Below are positions 1 to 8,373 of a DNA stretch of 64,000 nt, one piece after another. Origin of the DNA: Methylobacterium radiotolerans JCM 2831 (GTDB lineage: Bacteria; Pseudomonadota; Alphaproteobacteria; Rhizobiales; Beijerinckiaceae); assembly GCF_000019725.1 (NCBI RefSeq), contig NC_010505.1, positions 2,282,001-2,346,000 of the forward strand, given 5' to 3'. Numbering within the stretch: position 1 is the stretch's first letter; the number at the start of each line of letters is the position of its first letter. Under the pieces are notes generated by a model. It searched no databases, was not told where the DNA came from, and was given only the letters and a program-made list of their open reading frames with translations. Made by a program: the position numbers and the translations under genes.

Positions 1-581
1 GCGGCCTGGGTCGGCTCGGGGCCCGGTGACGGTGTCGAGGGCGGTGTCGAGGGCGGTGTCGAGGGCGGTGTGGCGGATTGCTGGGCGGCCGACTGCGTCT
101 CCGGGCTGCCGGCTTCCTTCGCGCCGTGGAGCGCCCGCCCGATATTGGCGACGTACTGCGTGACGTGGCCGACGGGGGAGTTCCGCAGCCCGTCGATCTT
201 GCGCTCGATGGTGTCGCGGTAGCGGGGGACGTCGCCCGCGAGGTCGGCGGCCTGGATGCCGATCAGGGTGGCCAGGGCGGCCACGATGCCGACGGTCAGG
301 AGCACGCTGACGCCCACCGCCGCCAGCCGCGGCAGCCGCAGCCGCCGCAGGCGGTTCACCAGCGGCGTCAGCACGAACGACAGCAGCAGCGCGATCGCGA
401 TCGGGATGAAGATCTCGCGGCCGAAATACAGGGCGGCGATGATGGTGGCGCCGACCACGACCGGCGACGCCATGGCGGCCCGCGGCGTCTCGGCGGCGGC
501 CACGCGGGTCGGCCGCGGCGGGATCAGGGAAGTTCCGGGCCGCGCTGCCGGTTCGACCCCGACCGGGGTTCTCGTGCCCAT
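1..581 (-). CDS. AI-2E family transporter (PerM type), C-terminus cut by window edge
   Basis: This is the N-terminal part (about 193 residues) of a polytopic membrane protein; the rest lies beyond position 1. After a Pro/Arg-rich cytoplasmic start comes a hydrophobic hairpin around ALYFGREIFIPIAIALLLSF and LTPLVNRLRRLRLPR, then a second membrane span (VGVSVLLTVGIVAALATLIG). This matches the start of AI-2E/PerM family exporters. A hydrophilic stretch with YRDTIERKIDGL follows, as expected for the large extracytoplasmic loop of the family. The loop holds a Ser-Thr-Pro-Pro repeat encoded by 12-bp tandem DNA repeats. The ATG at 579-581 is the first start giving the whole hydrophobic region. The substrate is unknown; family members have been linked to autoinducer-2 or Na+/Li+ export. 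Confidence 0.8.
   Translation of the reverse strand, partial: MGTRTPVGVEPAARPGTSLIPPRPTRVAAAETPRAAMASPVVVGATIIAALYFGREIFIPIAIALLLSFVLTPLVNRLRRLRLPRLAAVGVSVLLTVGIVAALATLIGIQAADLAGDVPRYRDTIERKIDGLRNSPVGHVTQYVANIGRALHGAKEAGSPETQSAAQQSATPPSTPPSTPPSTPSPGPEPTQA
31..66. repeat. 12-bp tandem repeat, three copies, inside the permease gene
   Basis: GGTGTCGAGGGC occurs three times in direct succession, followed by a partial fourth copy (67-71). The unit is 12 bp, so copy-number changes keep the reading frame; on the minus strand it encodes a Ser-Thr-Pro-Pro type repeat. Confidence 0.85.
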
Positions 582-695
582 ACCGTGATCCACGTCCCGA
601 ACGCCACGCGCGGGCGGCCGCCGGGAGCGGCGGAGGCCTCGCGGACGGGGAACGGCACAGGACGCGAAAACGATCCCGCGGGCTTCGCGCGCAGG

Positions 696-2162
696 TTAGG
701 TCCCCGCGACGCCGGCCCGCGCCACGTCGCCCGCATCCTTCAGGTCGGGCAGCGACCAGCACAGCTGCATCACCTTCCGGGCCTGCGCGTCCGGCAGGAT
801 CCCGGCGGCGAGGTCGGTGAACTTCGCCTCCAGCTGCGCGTCCGACATCGGCTTCTCGACGCTGCCGATGGCGTGCTCGATATGCCGGTGGAACGTCCGC
901 CCGTCGGTCAGCGTCACGGTCATGTCCACCTGCGCGGGGTCGACGCCGGGGGTGATCACCGGGACCACCTTCTGGCGCAGGGCCACCACCCGCGGATCGT
1001 TCACGGCCCGGTCGCTGAACTGCTTCTCGCCGCCCGCGCCCTCCACGAAGGCCACCGCGGCCGCGTGGTAGATGCTGAACTTGCCCTCCAGGCCGGTCTT
1101 CGGCGCGGTCTTGCCGGTCAGCTCCAGGACCAGCGGGTGGACCTTCAGGTCGACGCGCTGGACGTCCTCCGGCCTGACGTGGTCCGCGTCGCGGATCTGG
1201 ATCGCGGCGTCGATCGTCGGGTGCATGACGATCCCGCAGGCGAAGGGCTTGTAGGTGTTGAGCTGGGCCTCGTAGCGCGTGCCGAGGCCGTCGGTGATCT
1301 CGGACCAGTCCTGCTTGGTGGAGATCGTGTTGGCCCAGCCGCGCTTGGCCTCGATCATCCCGTCCGACGAGGTGAAGCCCTTCGCCGCCAGGATCGCGGC
1401 GAACAGGCCGTTGGACGCGGCCCGGCCCGGGTTGAAGCTCTTGTTCATCGAGCCGAACGACTCGCGCAGGCCCACCGGCTGCGAGGCGGCGAGCCCCAGG
1501 GCGTAGACCATCTGCTGCTCGGTGAGCCCCATCAGCTTGCCGGCCGCCGCGGCGGCGCCGAAGGGTCCGCAGGTGCCGGTGATGTGCCAGCCGGCGTCGT
1601 AGTGGTTCGGGTAGACCGCGTTGCCGATCCGGCACTCGGCCTCGATCCCGACCACCAGCGCGTCGAGGAAATCCTTGCCGGAGACCGGCTTCATCGCCGC
1701 GTAGGCCAGGATCGCCGAGGCGACCGGGCCGGCCGGGTGGATGATCGTCTTCAGGTGGGTGTCGTCGAAGTCGAAGATGTGGCTAGACACGCCGTTGAGG
1801 AAGGCGGCGTTCATGATGTCGAACCGCTCGGTCCGGCCGAACAGCCCGGCCTGCGGCGGCCCCGAGAAGGGCTGCAGCGCCGAGACCGCCACGTCCACGG
1901 TCTCGTGGTGCGAGCCGCCGATCGCCACCCCCACCCAGTTGAGGAAGCTGCGCACGCCCTCGCGGCGGACGGGCTCCGGCAGGGTGTCGTAGGTGGATCC
2001 GAGGATCCACTGCGCGAGGATCTTCGTCGCGGGCGGCGGCGGTGCTTTCGCGGCCGGCTTGGCGGCCGGCTTGGCGGTCTCGGCCGCCTGCGCGCCCTGC
2101 AGGGCCGGAGCCGTGAGAGCGAGGCCCGCGGCCCCGATGAGCGAGCGGCGATTCATCGACAT
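696..2162 (-). CDS. MmgE/PrpD family protein with N-terminal signal sequence
   Basis: A 488-residue protein of the MmgE/PrpD family, which includes 2-methylcitrate dehydratase and cis-aconitate-type (de)hydratases. The family is recognisable from the HIFDFDDTHLKTIIHPAGPV region, the GWHITGTCGPFGAAAAAGKL region and YKPFACGIVMHPTIDAAIQI. Unusually for the family, it begins with an export signal (MNRRSLIGAAGLALTAPAL, then AQAAE). The twin arginine followed by S-L-I looks like a Tat signal, so the protein may act in the periplasm. The start used here (MSMNRRS) is preferred to an upstream in-frame start at 2225, which would put 21 extra residues before the signal. Substrate and reaction cannot be told from sequence alone, and no other methylcitrate-cycle gene is nearby. 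Confidence 0.8.
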   Translation of the reverse strand: MSMNRRSLIGAAGLALTAPALQGAQAAETAKPAAKPAAKAPPPPATKILAQWILGSTYDTLPEPVRREGVRSFLNWVGVAIGGSHHETVDVAVSALQPFSGPPQAGLFGRTERFDIMNAAFLNGVSSHIFDFDDTHLKTIIHPAGPVASAILAYAAMKPVSGKDFLDALVVGIEAECRIGNAVYPNHYDAGWHITGTCGPFGAAAAAGKLMGLTEQQMVYALGLAASQPVGLRESFGSMNKSFNPGRAASNGLFAAILAAKGFTSSDGMIEAKRGWANTISTKQDWSEITDGLGTRYEAQLNTYKPFACGIVMHPTIDAAIQIRDADHVRPEDVQRVDLKVHPLVLELTGKTAPKTGLEGKFSIYHAAAVAFVEGAGGEKQFSDRAVNDPRVVALRQKVVPVITPGVDPAQVDMTVTLTDGRTFHRHIEHAIGSVEKPMSDAQLEAKFTDLAAGILPDAQARKVMQLCWSLPDLKDAGDVARAGVAGT

Positions 2163-2374
2163 GGCGTTCTCCCGGACGGGGCCGCCCGGGGCGGCTCCGA
2201 TTGCCGGGCAAGATAATGAATTCATCCCCGGGTCGGCAGCCTCCGTGTTTCACACGGCCGGGTCTGATACGCGTTCCGCTCGAGCGCTTCGGTGGACGGG
2301 TCCCTCACCGTCATCACGTCGCTCCGCTCGCGAGGCCGGCGGTGCCGGGGTCCTCCGCCGGTGGTGTGCGCCCG

Positions 2375-3667
2375 TCACACCAGTACCGGCAGCGCCTCCT
2401 GCTCGCCCACGGCGAAGACCCGCCGGTAGCGGGCGACCTCGTCGGCCGGCCCCTGCGCCTTGGTGGGATTGTCGGAGAGCTTCACGGTCGGCCGGCCGTC
2501 GGCCTCGGTGACCTTGCAGACGATCGAGACCGGGTCGAGCTTCCCCTCCGGCAGGAGCCCGCGGAAATCGTTGGTGAGCAGCGTGCCCCACCCGTAGCCG
2601 ATGCGCATGCGGCCGTGGAACCGGGCGTGGATGCGCTCGATCTCGTCGATGTCGAGCCCGTCGGAGAAGATCGCGAGCTTGTCCCGCGGGTCGTGCCCGC
2701 GAGCCTGCCAGAAGCGGATCGCCTCCTCGCCGCCCTCGATCGGGTCCTTCGAGTCGATGCGGATGCCGGTCCAGTCGCTCACCCAGTCCGGGGCGTTCGC
2801 CAGGAATCCGGTGGTGCCGTAGGTGTCGGGCAGGATCACCAGCAGGTTGCCGCCGTAATCCTCCTGCCAGTCCGACAGCACCGCGTAGGGCGCGGCGGCG
2901 AGCGCCGCGTCGTCCTCGGCGAGCGCCGCGTAGACCATCGGCAGTTCGTGAGCGTTCGTGCCGACCGGCTCGACCTCCTGCCGGGCCGCGATCAGGCAGT
3001 TGGAGGTGCCGAGGAACGCGCCGCCGAGACCCTCCGCCATCGCCTGCACGCACCAGTCCTGCCACAGGAAGCCGTGGCGCCGGCGCGTGCCGAAATCCGC
3101 CACCGACAGGTCCGGCAGCCTCTGCAGGCGCTCGATCTTCTCCCAGACCCGGGTCATGGCGCGGGCGTAGAGCACCTGCAGGTCGAGCTTGCCGAGGCCA
3201 CGCAGCACGGCCCGCGCCCGCAACTCGTTGAGGATCGCGAGCGCCGGGACCTCCCACATCGTGGTCTCGACCCAGGGACCGTGGAAGGTCAGCTCGTACT
3301 GGCCGTCATGGACGGCGAGCTCGTATTCGGGGAGTTGGAAGGCCTCGAACCAGCTCACGAATTCGGGTCCCAGGATTCGTCCCTGGCCGCGGAAGACGTT
3401 GCCGCGCAGCCACGTGATCTCGCCCTTGCTGAGGCGCAGGGTCCGGGCGTGGTCGAGCTGCTCGCGCAGCAGACCGGCATCGACCTCGTCGGCGATGCGG
3501 ATGCGCCGCGTGCGGTTGGTGATGCCGAAGGTGGTCCGGATGTCGGGGTGTCGGCGCAGGATCGTCTGCGCCATCAGGAGCTTGTAGAAATCCGTGTCGA
3601 GCAGCGACCGCACGATCGGGTCGATGCGGAAGCTGTGGTCGTAGACTCGCTTCGCCAGATCCAGCAT
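2375..3667 (-). CDS. pncB: Nicotinate phosphoribosyltransferase
   Basis: A 430-residue enzyme that joins nicotinate to PRPP to give nicotinate mononucleotide, the first step of the Preiss-Handler NAD salvage route in the cytoplasm. The N-terminus ([20 protein letters not shown]) is the family signature, and GTNAHELPM contains the histidine that is phosphorylated in this family. The C-terminal half carries [15 protein letters not shown] and [10 protein letters not shown], typical phosphoribosyl-binding barrel segments. Length is normal for the proteobacterial type. The gene stands alone on its strand. An imperfect inverted repeat (CTCTG/CAGAG arms at 3678-3703) lies just upstream of the ATG and may be regulatory. 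Confidence 0.95.
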   Translation of the reverse strand: MLDLAKRVYDHSFRIDPIVRSLLDTDFYKLLMAQTILRRHPDIRTTFGITNRTRRIRIADEVDAGLLREQLDHARTLRLSKGEITWLRGNVFRGQGRILGPEFVSWFEAFQLPEYELAVHDGQYELTFHGPWVETTMWEVPALAILNELRARAVLRGLGKLDLQVLYARAMTRVWEKIERLQRLPDLSVADFGTRRRHGFLWQDWCVQAMAEGLGGAFLGTSNCLIAARQEVEPVGTNAHELPMVYAALAEDDAALAAAPYAVLSDWQEDYGGNLLVILPDTYGTTGFLANAPDWVSDWTGIRIDSKDPIEGGEEAIRFWQARGHDPRDKLAIFSDGLDIDEIERIHARFHGRMRIGYGWGTLLTNDFRGLLPEGKLDPVSIVCKVTEADGRPTVKLSDNPTKAQGPADEVARYRRVFAVGEQEALPVLV

Positions 3668-3733
3668 TCGTAAGGCACTCTGCCGCGCTTCGATCGCGCA
3701 GAGCGCATGCCGGAACCGCCGACGTCAAGAAGA

Positions 3734-3761
3734 CGGGCGGCCTCCTCCCGGAGACCGCCCG
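3734..3761 (-). terminator. Probable terminator hairpin after the stress flavoprotein gene
   Basis: Arms CGGGCGG (3734-3740) and CCGCCCG (3755-3761) pair perfectly. After one mismatch they continue as CTCC/GGAG around a 4-nt loop. On the minus strand the hairpin is followed by GTCTTCTTG, a weak U-rich tail. It lies about 30 nt past the stop at 3791. Confidence 0.55.
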
Positions 3762-3790
3762 CGGAAAGGCCGTGCCCTGAACCCGGACTC

Positions 3791-4294
3791 TCAGGCGAGA
3801 TCGACCTTCTTGGTCTCGGTCTTCGGGCTCTCGCCGGTGAGCGAGGCCTTCACGTAGCCGTAGAGGTGCAGCATCGTGCTGTTCGGGCTGTCCCAGTACT
3901 CGCCCTTCTCCGGGTGGACGCGGATCAGCGCGACCTCCGGATCGTCCTTGCCGTTCGGGAACCAGGTCTTCAGGCTCTCATTCCACTTCGCGTCGATGAT
4001 CGACTGGTCGCGGACAATCTCGGCCTTTCCGGTCACCGAGACGTAGTTCTGGCTCGACGGATCGGAATAGGCGAGGTTGATCTGGTTGTCCTTGCTGATC
4101 TCGGCCGTCTTGGGCGAGTGCAGCTTGGTGAAGAACCACAGGTCACCGTTCTCGTCGGCGTCGTTGTTCCACATCGGGCGGCTGTTGAGCGTGCCGTCGG
4201 AATCGACGGTGGTCATCATGGCGATCTTCACGTCCTTGATGAGCTCGAACAGCTTCTTCGCGCCCTCGTGGTCGCGGTGGTTGCCCTGATGCAT
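3791..4294 (-). CDS. Pyridoxamine 5'-phosphate oxidase-like general stress protein
   Basis: A 167-residue protein with the split-barrel flavin-binding fold of the general stress protein 26 / pyridoxamine phosphate oxidase-like family. Visible features are a KLFELIKDVKIAMMTTVDSDG start, the RPMWNNDADENGDLWFFT strand pair, and a C-terminal substrate-side region with EYWDSPNSTMLHLYGYVKAS. Members bind FMN or FAD and are often stress-induced; the reaction is usually unknown. The composition is more polar and less Ala/Gly-rich than its neighbours. It is flanked by a terminator-like hairpin downstream and a divergent small secreted protein gene upstream, so it is probably transcribed alone. Confidence 0.85.
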   Translation of the reverse strand: MHQGNHRDHEGAKKLFELIKDVKIAMMTTVDSDGTLNSRPMWNNDADENGDLWFFTKLHSPKTAEISKDNQINLAYSDPSSQNYVSVTGKAEIVRDQSIIDAKWNESLKTWFPNGKDDPEVALIRVHPEKGEYWDSPNSTMLHLYGYVKASLTGESPKTETKKVDLA

Positions 4295-4422
4295 GAAAGT
4301 GGTCTCCTACGCGTCGTTTCGGTCCCGGCGGGGTCTCCGGAGGGGGGGGCCGGCCGAAGGCTGCCCCGACAACGGATCAGTCTCCCGTTGGTTCAGCTTG
4401 CCCGTGCGGTGAGGAGGTTCGG

Positions 4423-4704
4423 ATGAATCAGGCTCGAGGGATCGGCCGGGTAGCGGCGGCGCTGGTCGCGTTCGGGCTCGGCCTGCTGCCGGCCGCCGCA
4501 GAGGTGCGTTTCGGCCCGGGCGTGCGCATCGGCGGTCACGACTTCTCGAACCGGCGCTACGGCAGCGTCCACATCGAGCGCGTCAAGCGCCTGCGCGGCC
4601 CGCTCGGCTGCCGCCGCCTGCGCCACGGCTTCTACCGGCGCGGCGACGGGACCGTGGTGCGCGGCCCGATGGAGGAGTGCAACCTCATCGCGCGCCCGCA
4701 CTGA
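4423..4704 (+). CDS. Small secreted basic protein, unknown function
   Basis: A 93-residue protein with a cleavable signal peptide (VAAALVAFGLGLLPAAAEV, predicted cut after AAA). The mature part is short, basic and Arg/Gly-rich with two cysteines (LGCRRLRHGF and EECNLIARPH) that could form one disulfide. A GAGGAGG ribosome binding site stands just before the ATG, which makes the start convincing. I do not recognise the family. Small Arg-rich secreted proteins of this kind recur in this window (4423, 11905, 41713, 58135). Confidence 0.75.
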   Translation: MNQARGIGRVAAALVAFGLGLLPAAAEVRFGPGVRIGGHDFSNRRYGSVHIERVKRLRGPLGCRRLRHGFYRRGDGTVVRGPMEECNLIARPH

Positions 4705-4834
4705 GATGGGTGGCGGGACGGCCCCGGGGACGCAGGCCGCCGCCGGCGGCGCCGATTGCGGGTCCGGGGTCTGGTGTTCTCGGCCCGCTCGGTTACATGC
4801 ACTGGCATACCTGCTTGCCCCGCTGGAGGACATC

Positions 4835-5983
4835 TTGGCGATCACCCGCGACGACGTGCTGAAGGCGCTCGCCGGCATCACGGTCGATGCCGCCGGCACC
4901 ACCCTGCCCGGCTCGGGACGGCTCTCCCAGGTCGTGGTCGATCCGAACAACCGGGTGATGTTCTCGATCCTGGTCGATCCCAGCGAGGCCGAGCGGTTCG
5001 AGCCGGTGCGGCGGCAGGCCGAGGGCCGCGTCCTGCAGATGCCGGGCGTCTCGGGCGTGTTCGCGAGCCTCACCTCCGAGCGGAACCAGAGCCACCCGGC
5101 CCAGAGCAGCGCCGCCCCCCGCCCCGTGACGCCGCCGCCGGTCGCGCCGCCGCGGCCCGGCGCGCCGCCGAACCAGGGCCCGCAGATCGCGGGCGTGCGC
5201 CACATCGTGGCGGTCGCCTCCGGCAAGGGCGGCGTCGGCAAGTCGACCACCGCCTGCAACCTCGCCCTGGCGCTCCAGGCACAGGGACTGAAGGTCGGCC
5301 TCCTCGACGCCGACATCTACGGCCCGTCCGTGCCGAAGCTGTTCGGCCTCTCGGGCAAGCCCAACGTCGTCGACAACAAGGCCATGGAGCCGATGATCGG
5401 CTACGGGCTCAAGGTCATGTCGATCGGCTTCCTGATCGAGCCGGAGACGGCGATGATCTGGCGCGGCCCGATGGTCCAGTCGGCGATCACCCAGATGCTG
5501 CGCGACGTGCTCTGGGGCGAGCTCGACGTGCTGCTCGTCGACATGCCCCCCGGCACGGGCGACGCGCAGCTCACCATGGCGCAGGCGACGCCGCTGTCCG
5601 GCGCCGTGATCGTCTCGACCCCGCAGGACCTCGCGCTGATCGACGCGCGGCGCGGCGTGACCATGTTCAAGAAGGTCGCGGTGCCGATCCTCGGCGTGAT
5701 CGAGAACATGGCGACCTTCGTCTGCCCGAATTGCGGCCACGCCTCGCACATCTTCGGGCATGGCGGCGCGCGGATCGAGGCGCAGCGCCTCGGCGTGCCG
5801 TTCCTCGGCGAGGTGCCGCTGAACATGACGATCCGCGAGACCTCGGATTCCGGCCAGCCGGTGGTGGCGACCGATCCGGACGGGCCGCACGCCAAGGTCT
5901 ACCGCGACATCGCCGCCCAGCTCTGGACGAACCTGTCCGGCGCGCCGGCCGGGCGGACGGCGCCGAAGATCGTCTTCGAGTGA
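4835..5983 (+). CDS. mrp: Mrp/ApbC family iron-sulfur cluster carrier ATPase
   Basis: A 382-residue P-loop ATPase that binds and transfers Fe-S clusters in the cytoplasm. An N-terminal MIP18/DUF59-type domain (ITRDDVLKALAGI, about residues 1-90) is joined by a long Pro-rich linker to the ATPase domain. That domain has the deviant Walker A GKGGVGKST, the switch region VDMPPGTGDAQLTM, and the CxxC of FVCPNCGHASH that holds the cluster between two subunits. I chose the TTG at 4835 because GGAGGA lies four bases upstream and the MIP18-like domain begins exactly there. An in-frame upstream start at 4706 would add 43 low-complexity residues and overlap the upstream region. mobA follows after four bases, suggesting one transcript. 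Confidence 0.92.
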   Translation: MAITRDDVLKALAGITVDAAGTTLPGSGRLSQVVVDPNNRVMFSILVDPSEAERFEPVRRQAEGRVLQMPGVSGVFASLTSERNQSHPAQSSAAPRPVTPPPVAPPRPGAPPNQGPQIAGVRHIVAVASGKGGVGKSTTACNLALALQAQGLKVGLLDADIYGPSVPKLFGLSGKPNVVDNKAMEPMIGYGLKVMSIGFLIEPETAMIWRGPMVQSAITQMLRDVLWGELDVLLVDMPPGTGDAQLTMAQATPLSGAVIVSTPQDLALIDARRGVTMFKKVAVPILGVIENMATFVCPNCGHASHIFGHGGARIEAQRLGVPFLGEVPLNMTIRETSDSGQPVVATDPDGPHAKVYRDIAAQLWTNLSGAPAGRTAPKIVFE

Positions 5984-5987
5984 TCCC

Positions 5988-6638
5988 ATGCCGTCGCCGG
6001 CTGTCGCTTCGCCGGTCCTGGGCCTGATCCTGGCCGGCGGCCAGGCGCGGCGGATGGGCGGCGGCGACAAGCCGCTGCTGCGGCTCGGGGGGCGGACCCT
6101 GCTGGAGCGGGTGGTCGAACGGCTCGGGCCGCAATGCGGGGCGGGGCTGGTGCTCAGCGCCAACGGCGACCCGGCGCGGTTCTCCGGCTTTCCCGGGCCG
6201 GTCCTGCCGGACCCCGTGCCGGATCAGCCGGGACCGCTCGCCGGCATCCTCGCCGGACTGGAGCACGCCGCCGCGCGGGGTGTCGCGCGGGTGGTCAGCG
6301 TGTCGGGCGACGCGCCGTTCCTGCCGGGGGATCTGGTGGCGCGCCTCGACGCCGCCGGGCCGGAGACCGGCATCGCGCTCGCGGCCTCGGGGGAGCGGCA
6401 GCACTACACGATCGCCCTCTGGCCGACGGCCCTGCGCGACGCGCTCCGGGCCTATCTCGAGCGGGGCGAGCGGCGCGTCGGCGCCTTCATCGCGCGCCGC
6501 GGGGCCGAGGTGGCGTCCTGGCCGGTCGAGCCGGTGGATCCGTTCCTCAACCTCAACACGCCGGCGGATCTGGCGGCGGCGGAAGCCCTGGATCGAGGGT
6601 TGATGCGGTCCGCCAGCATCGCGAGCGAAGCGCAGTGA
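5988..6638 (+). CDS. mobA: Molybdenum cofactor guanylyltransferase
   Basis: A 216-residue nucleotidyltransferase that adds GMP to molybdopterin to make the bis-MGD form of the molybdenum cofactor. The diagnostic N-terminal GTP-binding motif LILAGGQARRMGGGDKPLL is intact. QPGPLAGILAGLEHA and VSGDAPFLPGDL carry the guanine- and metal-binding positions, and PFLNLNTPADLAAAE is the usual C-terminal motif. It begins four bases after mrp. The last residues (SIASEAQ) and the stop codon fall inside a palindromic repeat element at 6621-6697, so the natural C-terminus may have been replaced by repeat-encoded residues. Confidence 0.93.
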   Translation: MPSPAVASPVLGLILAGGQARRMGGGDKPLLRLGGRTLLERVVERLGPQCGAGLVLSANGDPARFSGFPGPVLPDPVPDQPGPLAGILAGLEHAAARGVARVVSVSGDAPFLPGDLVARLDAAGPETGIALAASGERQHYTIALWPTALRDALRAYLERGERRVGAFIARRGAEVASWPVEPVDPFLNLNTPADLAAAEALDRGLMRSASIASEAQ

Positions 6639-6697
6639 CCCAGGGCGGCGCGACGGAGGAAGTCGTCGTGCCCCCTGGATGGCTTCGCTCCGCTCGC
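6621..6697. repeat. Palindromic intergenic repeat element overlapping the mobA stop
   Basis: The left arm (6621-6645, starting GCGAGCGAAGCGCAG) and the right arm (6672-6697, ending GCTTCGCTCCGCTCGC) are imperfect inverted copies separated by about 26 bp. Related GCTTCGCT-CGCTCGC strings occur near 34806 and 57066. The form is that of a dispersed REP-like element. Confidence 0.6.
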
Positions 6698-6756
6698 AAC
6701 GACAGCGGCGCCGAAGCCACCGAGAGATGGCTTCAGACGTGAGGCTTAATCCGGGC

Positions 6757-7215
6757 TCAGGCCGCCGCGACGGTCGCCTTCACGATCTTGTCCGGCGAGC
6801 GCGGCGGCTCGCCCTTGTTGATCGTGTCGACCACGTCCATGCCTTCCACGACCTTGCCCCACACCGTGTACTGCTTGTCGAGGAAGCGGGCATCGTCGAA
6901 GCAGATGAAGAACTGCGAGTTCGCCGAGTGCGGGAAGTTCGTCCGCGCCATGGAGCAGGTGCCGCGCACGTGCGGCTCGGCGTTGAACTCGGCCTTCAGG
7001 TCCGGCAGGTCCGAACCGCCCGAGCCGGTGCCCGTCGGGTCGCCCGTCTGGGCCATGAACCCGTCGATCACGCGGTGGAACGGCACGCCGTCGTAGAAGC
7101 CCTGGGCGGCGAGCGTCTTGATCCGCTCGACATGGCCCGGGGCGAGGTCGGGGCGCAGCGCGATCACGACGCGGCCCTTGGTGGTCTCCAGCACGATGGT
7201 CTCGTTGTCGGCCAT
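6757..7215 (-). CDS. Peptidyl-prolyl cis-trans isomerase, cytoplasmic cyclophilin
   Basis: A 152-residue cyclophilin that speeds proline isomerisation during protein folding. The core motifs are present: PFHRVIDGFMAQTGDPTGTG (catalytic Arg and Phe), MARTNFPHSANSQFFICFDD, and TVWGKVVEGMDVVDTIN. There is no signal peptide (MADNETIVLETTKGRV), so it acts in the cytoplasm. A second cyclophilin with a signal peptide lies at 7798-8346; the two share most of the core and are probably old paralogs divided between compartments. Last gene of the minus-strand run from gyrA. Confidence 0.93.
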   Translation of the reverse strand: MADNETIVLETTKGRVVIALRPDLAPGHVERIKTLAAQGFYDGVPFHRVIDGFMAQTGDPTGTGSGGSDLPDLKAEFNAEPHVRGTCSMARTNFPHSANSQFFICFDDARFLDKQYTVWGKVVEGMDVVDTINKGEPPRSPDKIVKATVAAA

Positions 7216-7292
7216 GGTCTTTCCTTCCGGTTGGGGGAACTGTATCGGCGCGCGCCGGATCCGGCCAGCGCCCGTGTCGGGTTCGCCGGCGC

Positions 7293-7790
7293 TCAGGCCG
7301 GCGGGCGGTAGACGAAGCGGAGCGCCACCGGCCGGCCCGCGATCGCCCGGCCCAGGCCCGGCGTGATGTGGGCCGGGGTGCAGCGCGCGAGAGCGTCGAG
7401 GGTCCCGCGCACCAGGGCGGTCCGCTGATCGCCCGCGACCCCCGCCGCGTAGGTGACGCGGGGCGGCCCGATCAGGCTGCCGTCGCGCCGCAGCGCGAGC
7501 CGCAGGGTGATCTCGATGTCGTCGGCGCCGCCGCTCGGGCGGCCGAGGCCGCCCGGAGCCTGCCAGCAGGCGGCGAGCGCCGGGTAGAGTTCGGCCAGGG
7601 TGTCGGCGGGCCTGGTCGCCATCCGGGCGACCGGCACCGGGACCGTGGCGCGCAGGGTCTGGGGCAGGCTCAGCGGATAGCCGCCCCCCGACCCGTCGGC
7701 GTAGCCGTAGAACGGCGCGCCGTCATAGGCCGCGGCGGCCGCCGGGATCAGGCTCAGCAGGAGGATCGAGGCGGCGCGCCGGCCGGGCAT
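7293..7790 (-). CDS. Secreted protein with TonB-C-terminal-like fold, function unknown
   Basis: A 165-residue protein with a signal peptide (SILLLSLIPAAAAAYDGAPF). The C-terminal half (about residues 65-165) has LAACWQAPGG, then DIEITLRLALRRDGSLIGPP, then RCTPAHITPGLG and GRPVALRFVY. This pattern of two strands, a helix and a strand resembles the C-terminal domain of TonB/TolA-type proteins, but without the energy-transducing N-terminal anchor. It lies between two cyclophilin genes in one orientation, seven bases after the periplasmic one, which suggests a role in the cell envelope. The family assignment is tentative. Confidence 0.65.
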   Translation of the reverse strand: MPGRRAASILLLSLIPAAAAAYDGAPFYGYADGSGGGYPLSLPQTLRATVPVPVARMATRPADTLAELYPALAACWQAPGGLGRPSGGADDIEITLRLALRRDGSLIGPPRVTYAAGVAGDQRTALVRGTLDALARCTPAHITPGLGRAIAGRPVALRFVYRPPA

Positions 7791-7797
7791 GCGGCCG

Positions 7798-8346
7798 CTA
7801 CTTGGCCTTCTCGGCGAGCGTCATGCTGACGATCTTGTCGGGGTCCTGCACGGCCCCGCCCGGCGCGCCGGGGGCGGCCTTCTTGATCTTGTCGAGGACG
7901 TCGAGCCCGTCCGTCACGTTGCCGACGATCGTGTACTGGCCGTTCAGGAACGGCGCGTCGCCGAGGCAGATGAAGAACTGCGAGTTGGCCGAGTTCGGAT
8001 CCTGCGACCGGGCCATGCCCACGGTGCCGCGGCGGAACTGGGCCGCCTGCGTGAACTCGGCCGGGATGTTCGGCAGGCTGGAGCCGCCGGTGCCGTTGCC
8101 CTTCGGGTCCCCGGTCTGGGCCATGAAGCCGTCGATGACGCGGTGGAACTTGAGGCCGTTGTAGAAGCCCTGCGAGACCAGCGTCTTGATCTGCTTGACG
8201 TGCTTGGGCGCGAGGTCGGGCCGCAGCTCGATGGTGATCCGCCCGTCCTTGGTCTGGAGATAGACCGTGTTGGCGTCGGCGGCCCGGGCGGCCTGGACGG
8301 TGCCGAGCGTGAGGGCGAGCGCGAGGAGGGCGTGGCGTCGGTTCAT
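7798..8346 (-). CDS. Peptidyl-prolyl cis-trans isomerase, periplasmic cyclophilin
   Basis: A 182-residue cyclophilin with a signal peptide (HALLALALTLGTVQAARA, then ADANTVYLQ), so it acts on folding proteins in the periplasm. The cyclophilin core is complete: LKFHRVIDGFMAQTGDPKGN, MARSQDPNSANSQFFICLGD, and QYTIVGNVTDGLDVLDKIK. It differs from the cytoplasmic paralog at 6757-7215 mainly in its leader and C-terminus (SMTLAEKAK). It follows coaD by 27 bases and precedes the TonB-like secreted protein by seven, so it is probably co-transcribed with them. Confidence 0.93.
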   Translation of the reverse strand: MNRRHALLALALTLGTVQAARAADANTVYLQTKDGRITIELRPDLAPKHVKQIKTLVSQGFYNGLKFHRVIDGFMAQTGDPKGNGTGGSSLPNIPAEFTQAAQFRRGTVGMARSQDPNSANSQFFICLGDAPFLNGQYTIVGNVTDGLDVLDKIKKAAPGAPGGAVQDPDKIVSMTLAEKAK

Positions 8347-8373
8347 CGTGGTCCTTCCAGGGTCGGGCCGGTC

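Noticed and set aside
78..2216. 712-codon plus-strand open frame over the permease and MmgE/PrpD genes
   Set aside because: The minus strand gives recognisable families; this frame is Arg/Gly/Asp-rich without any motif, a usual by-product of high GC content.
2336..2361. Terminator after pncB (CCGGCGG/CCGCCGG arms)
   Set aside because: There is a 7-bp stem but no U-tract and a large loop; in DNA of this GC content such pairs are common.
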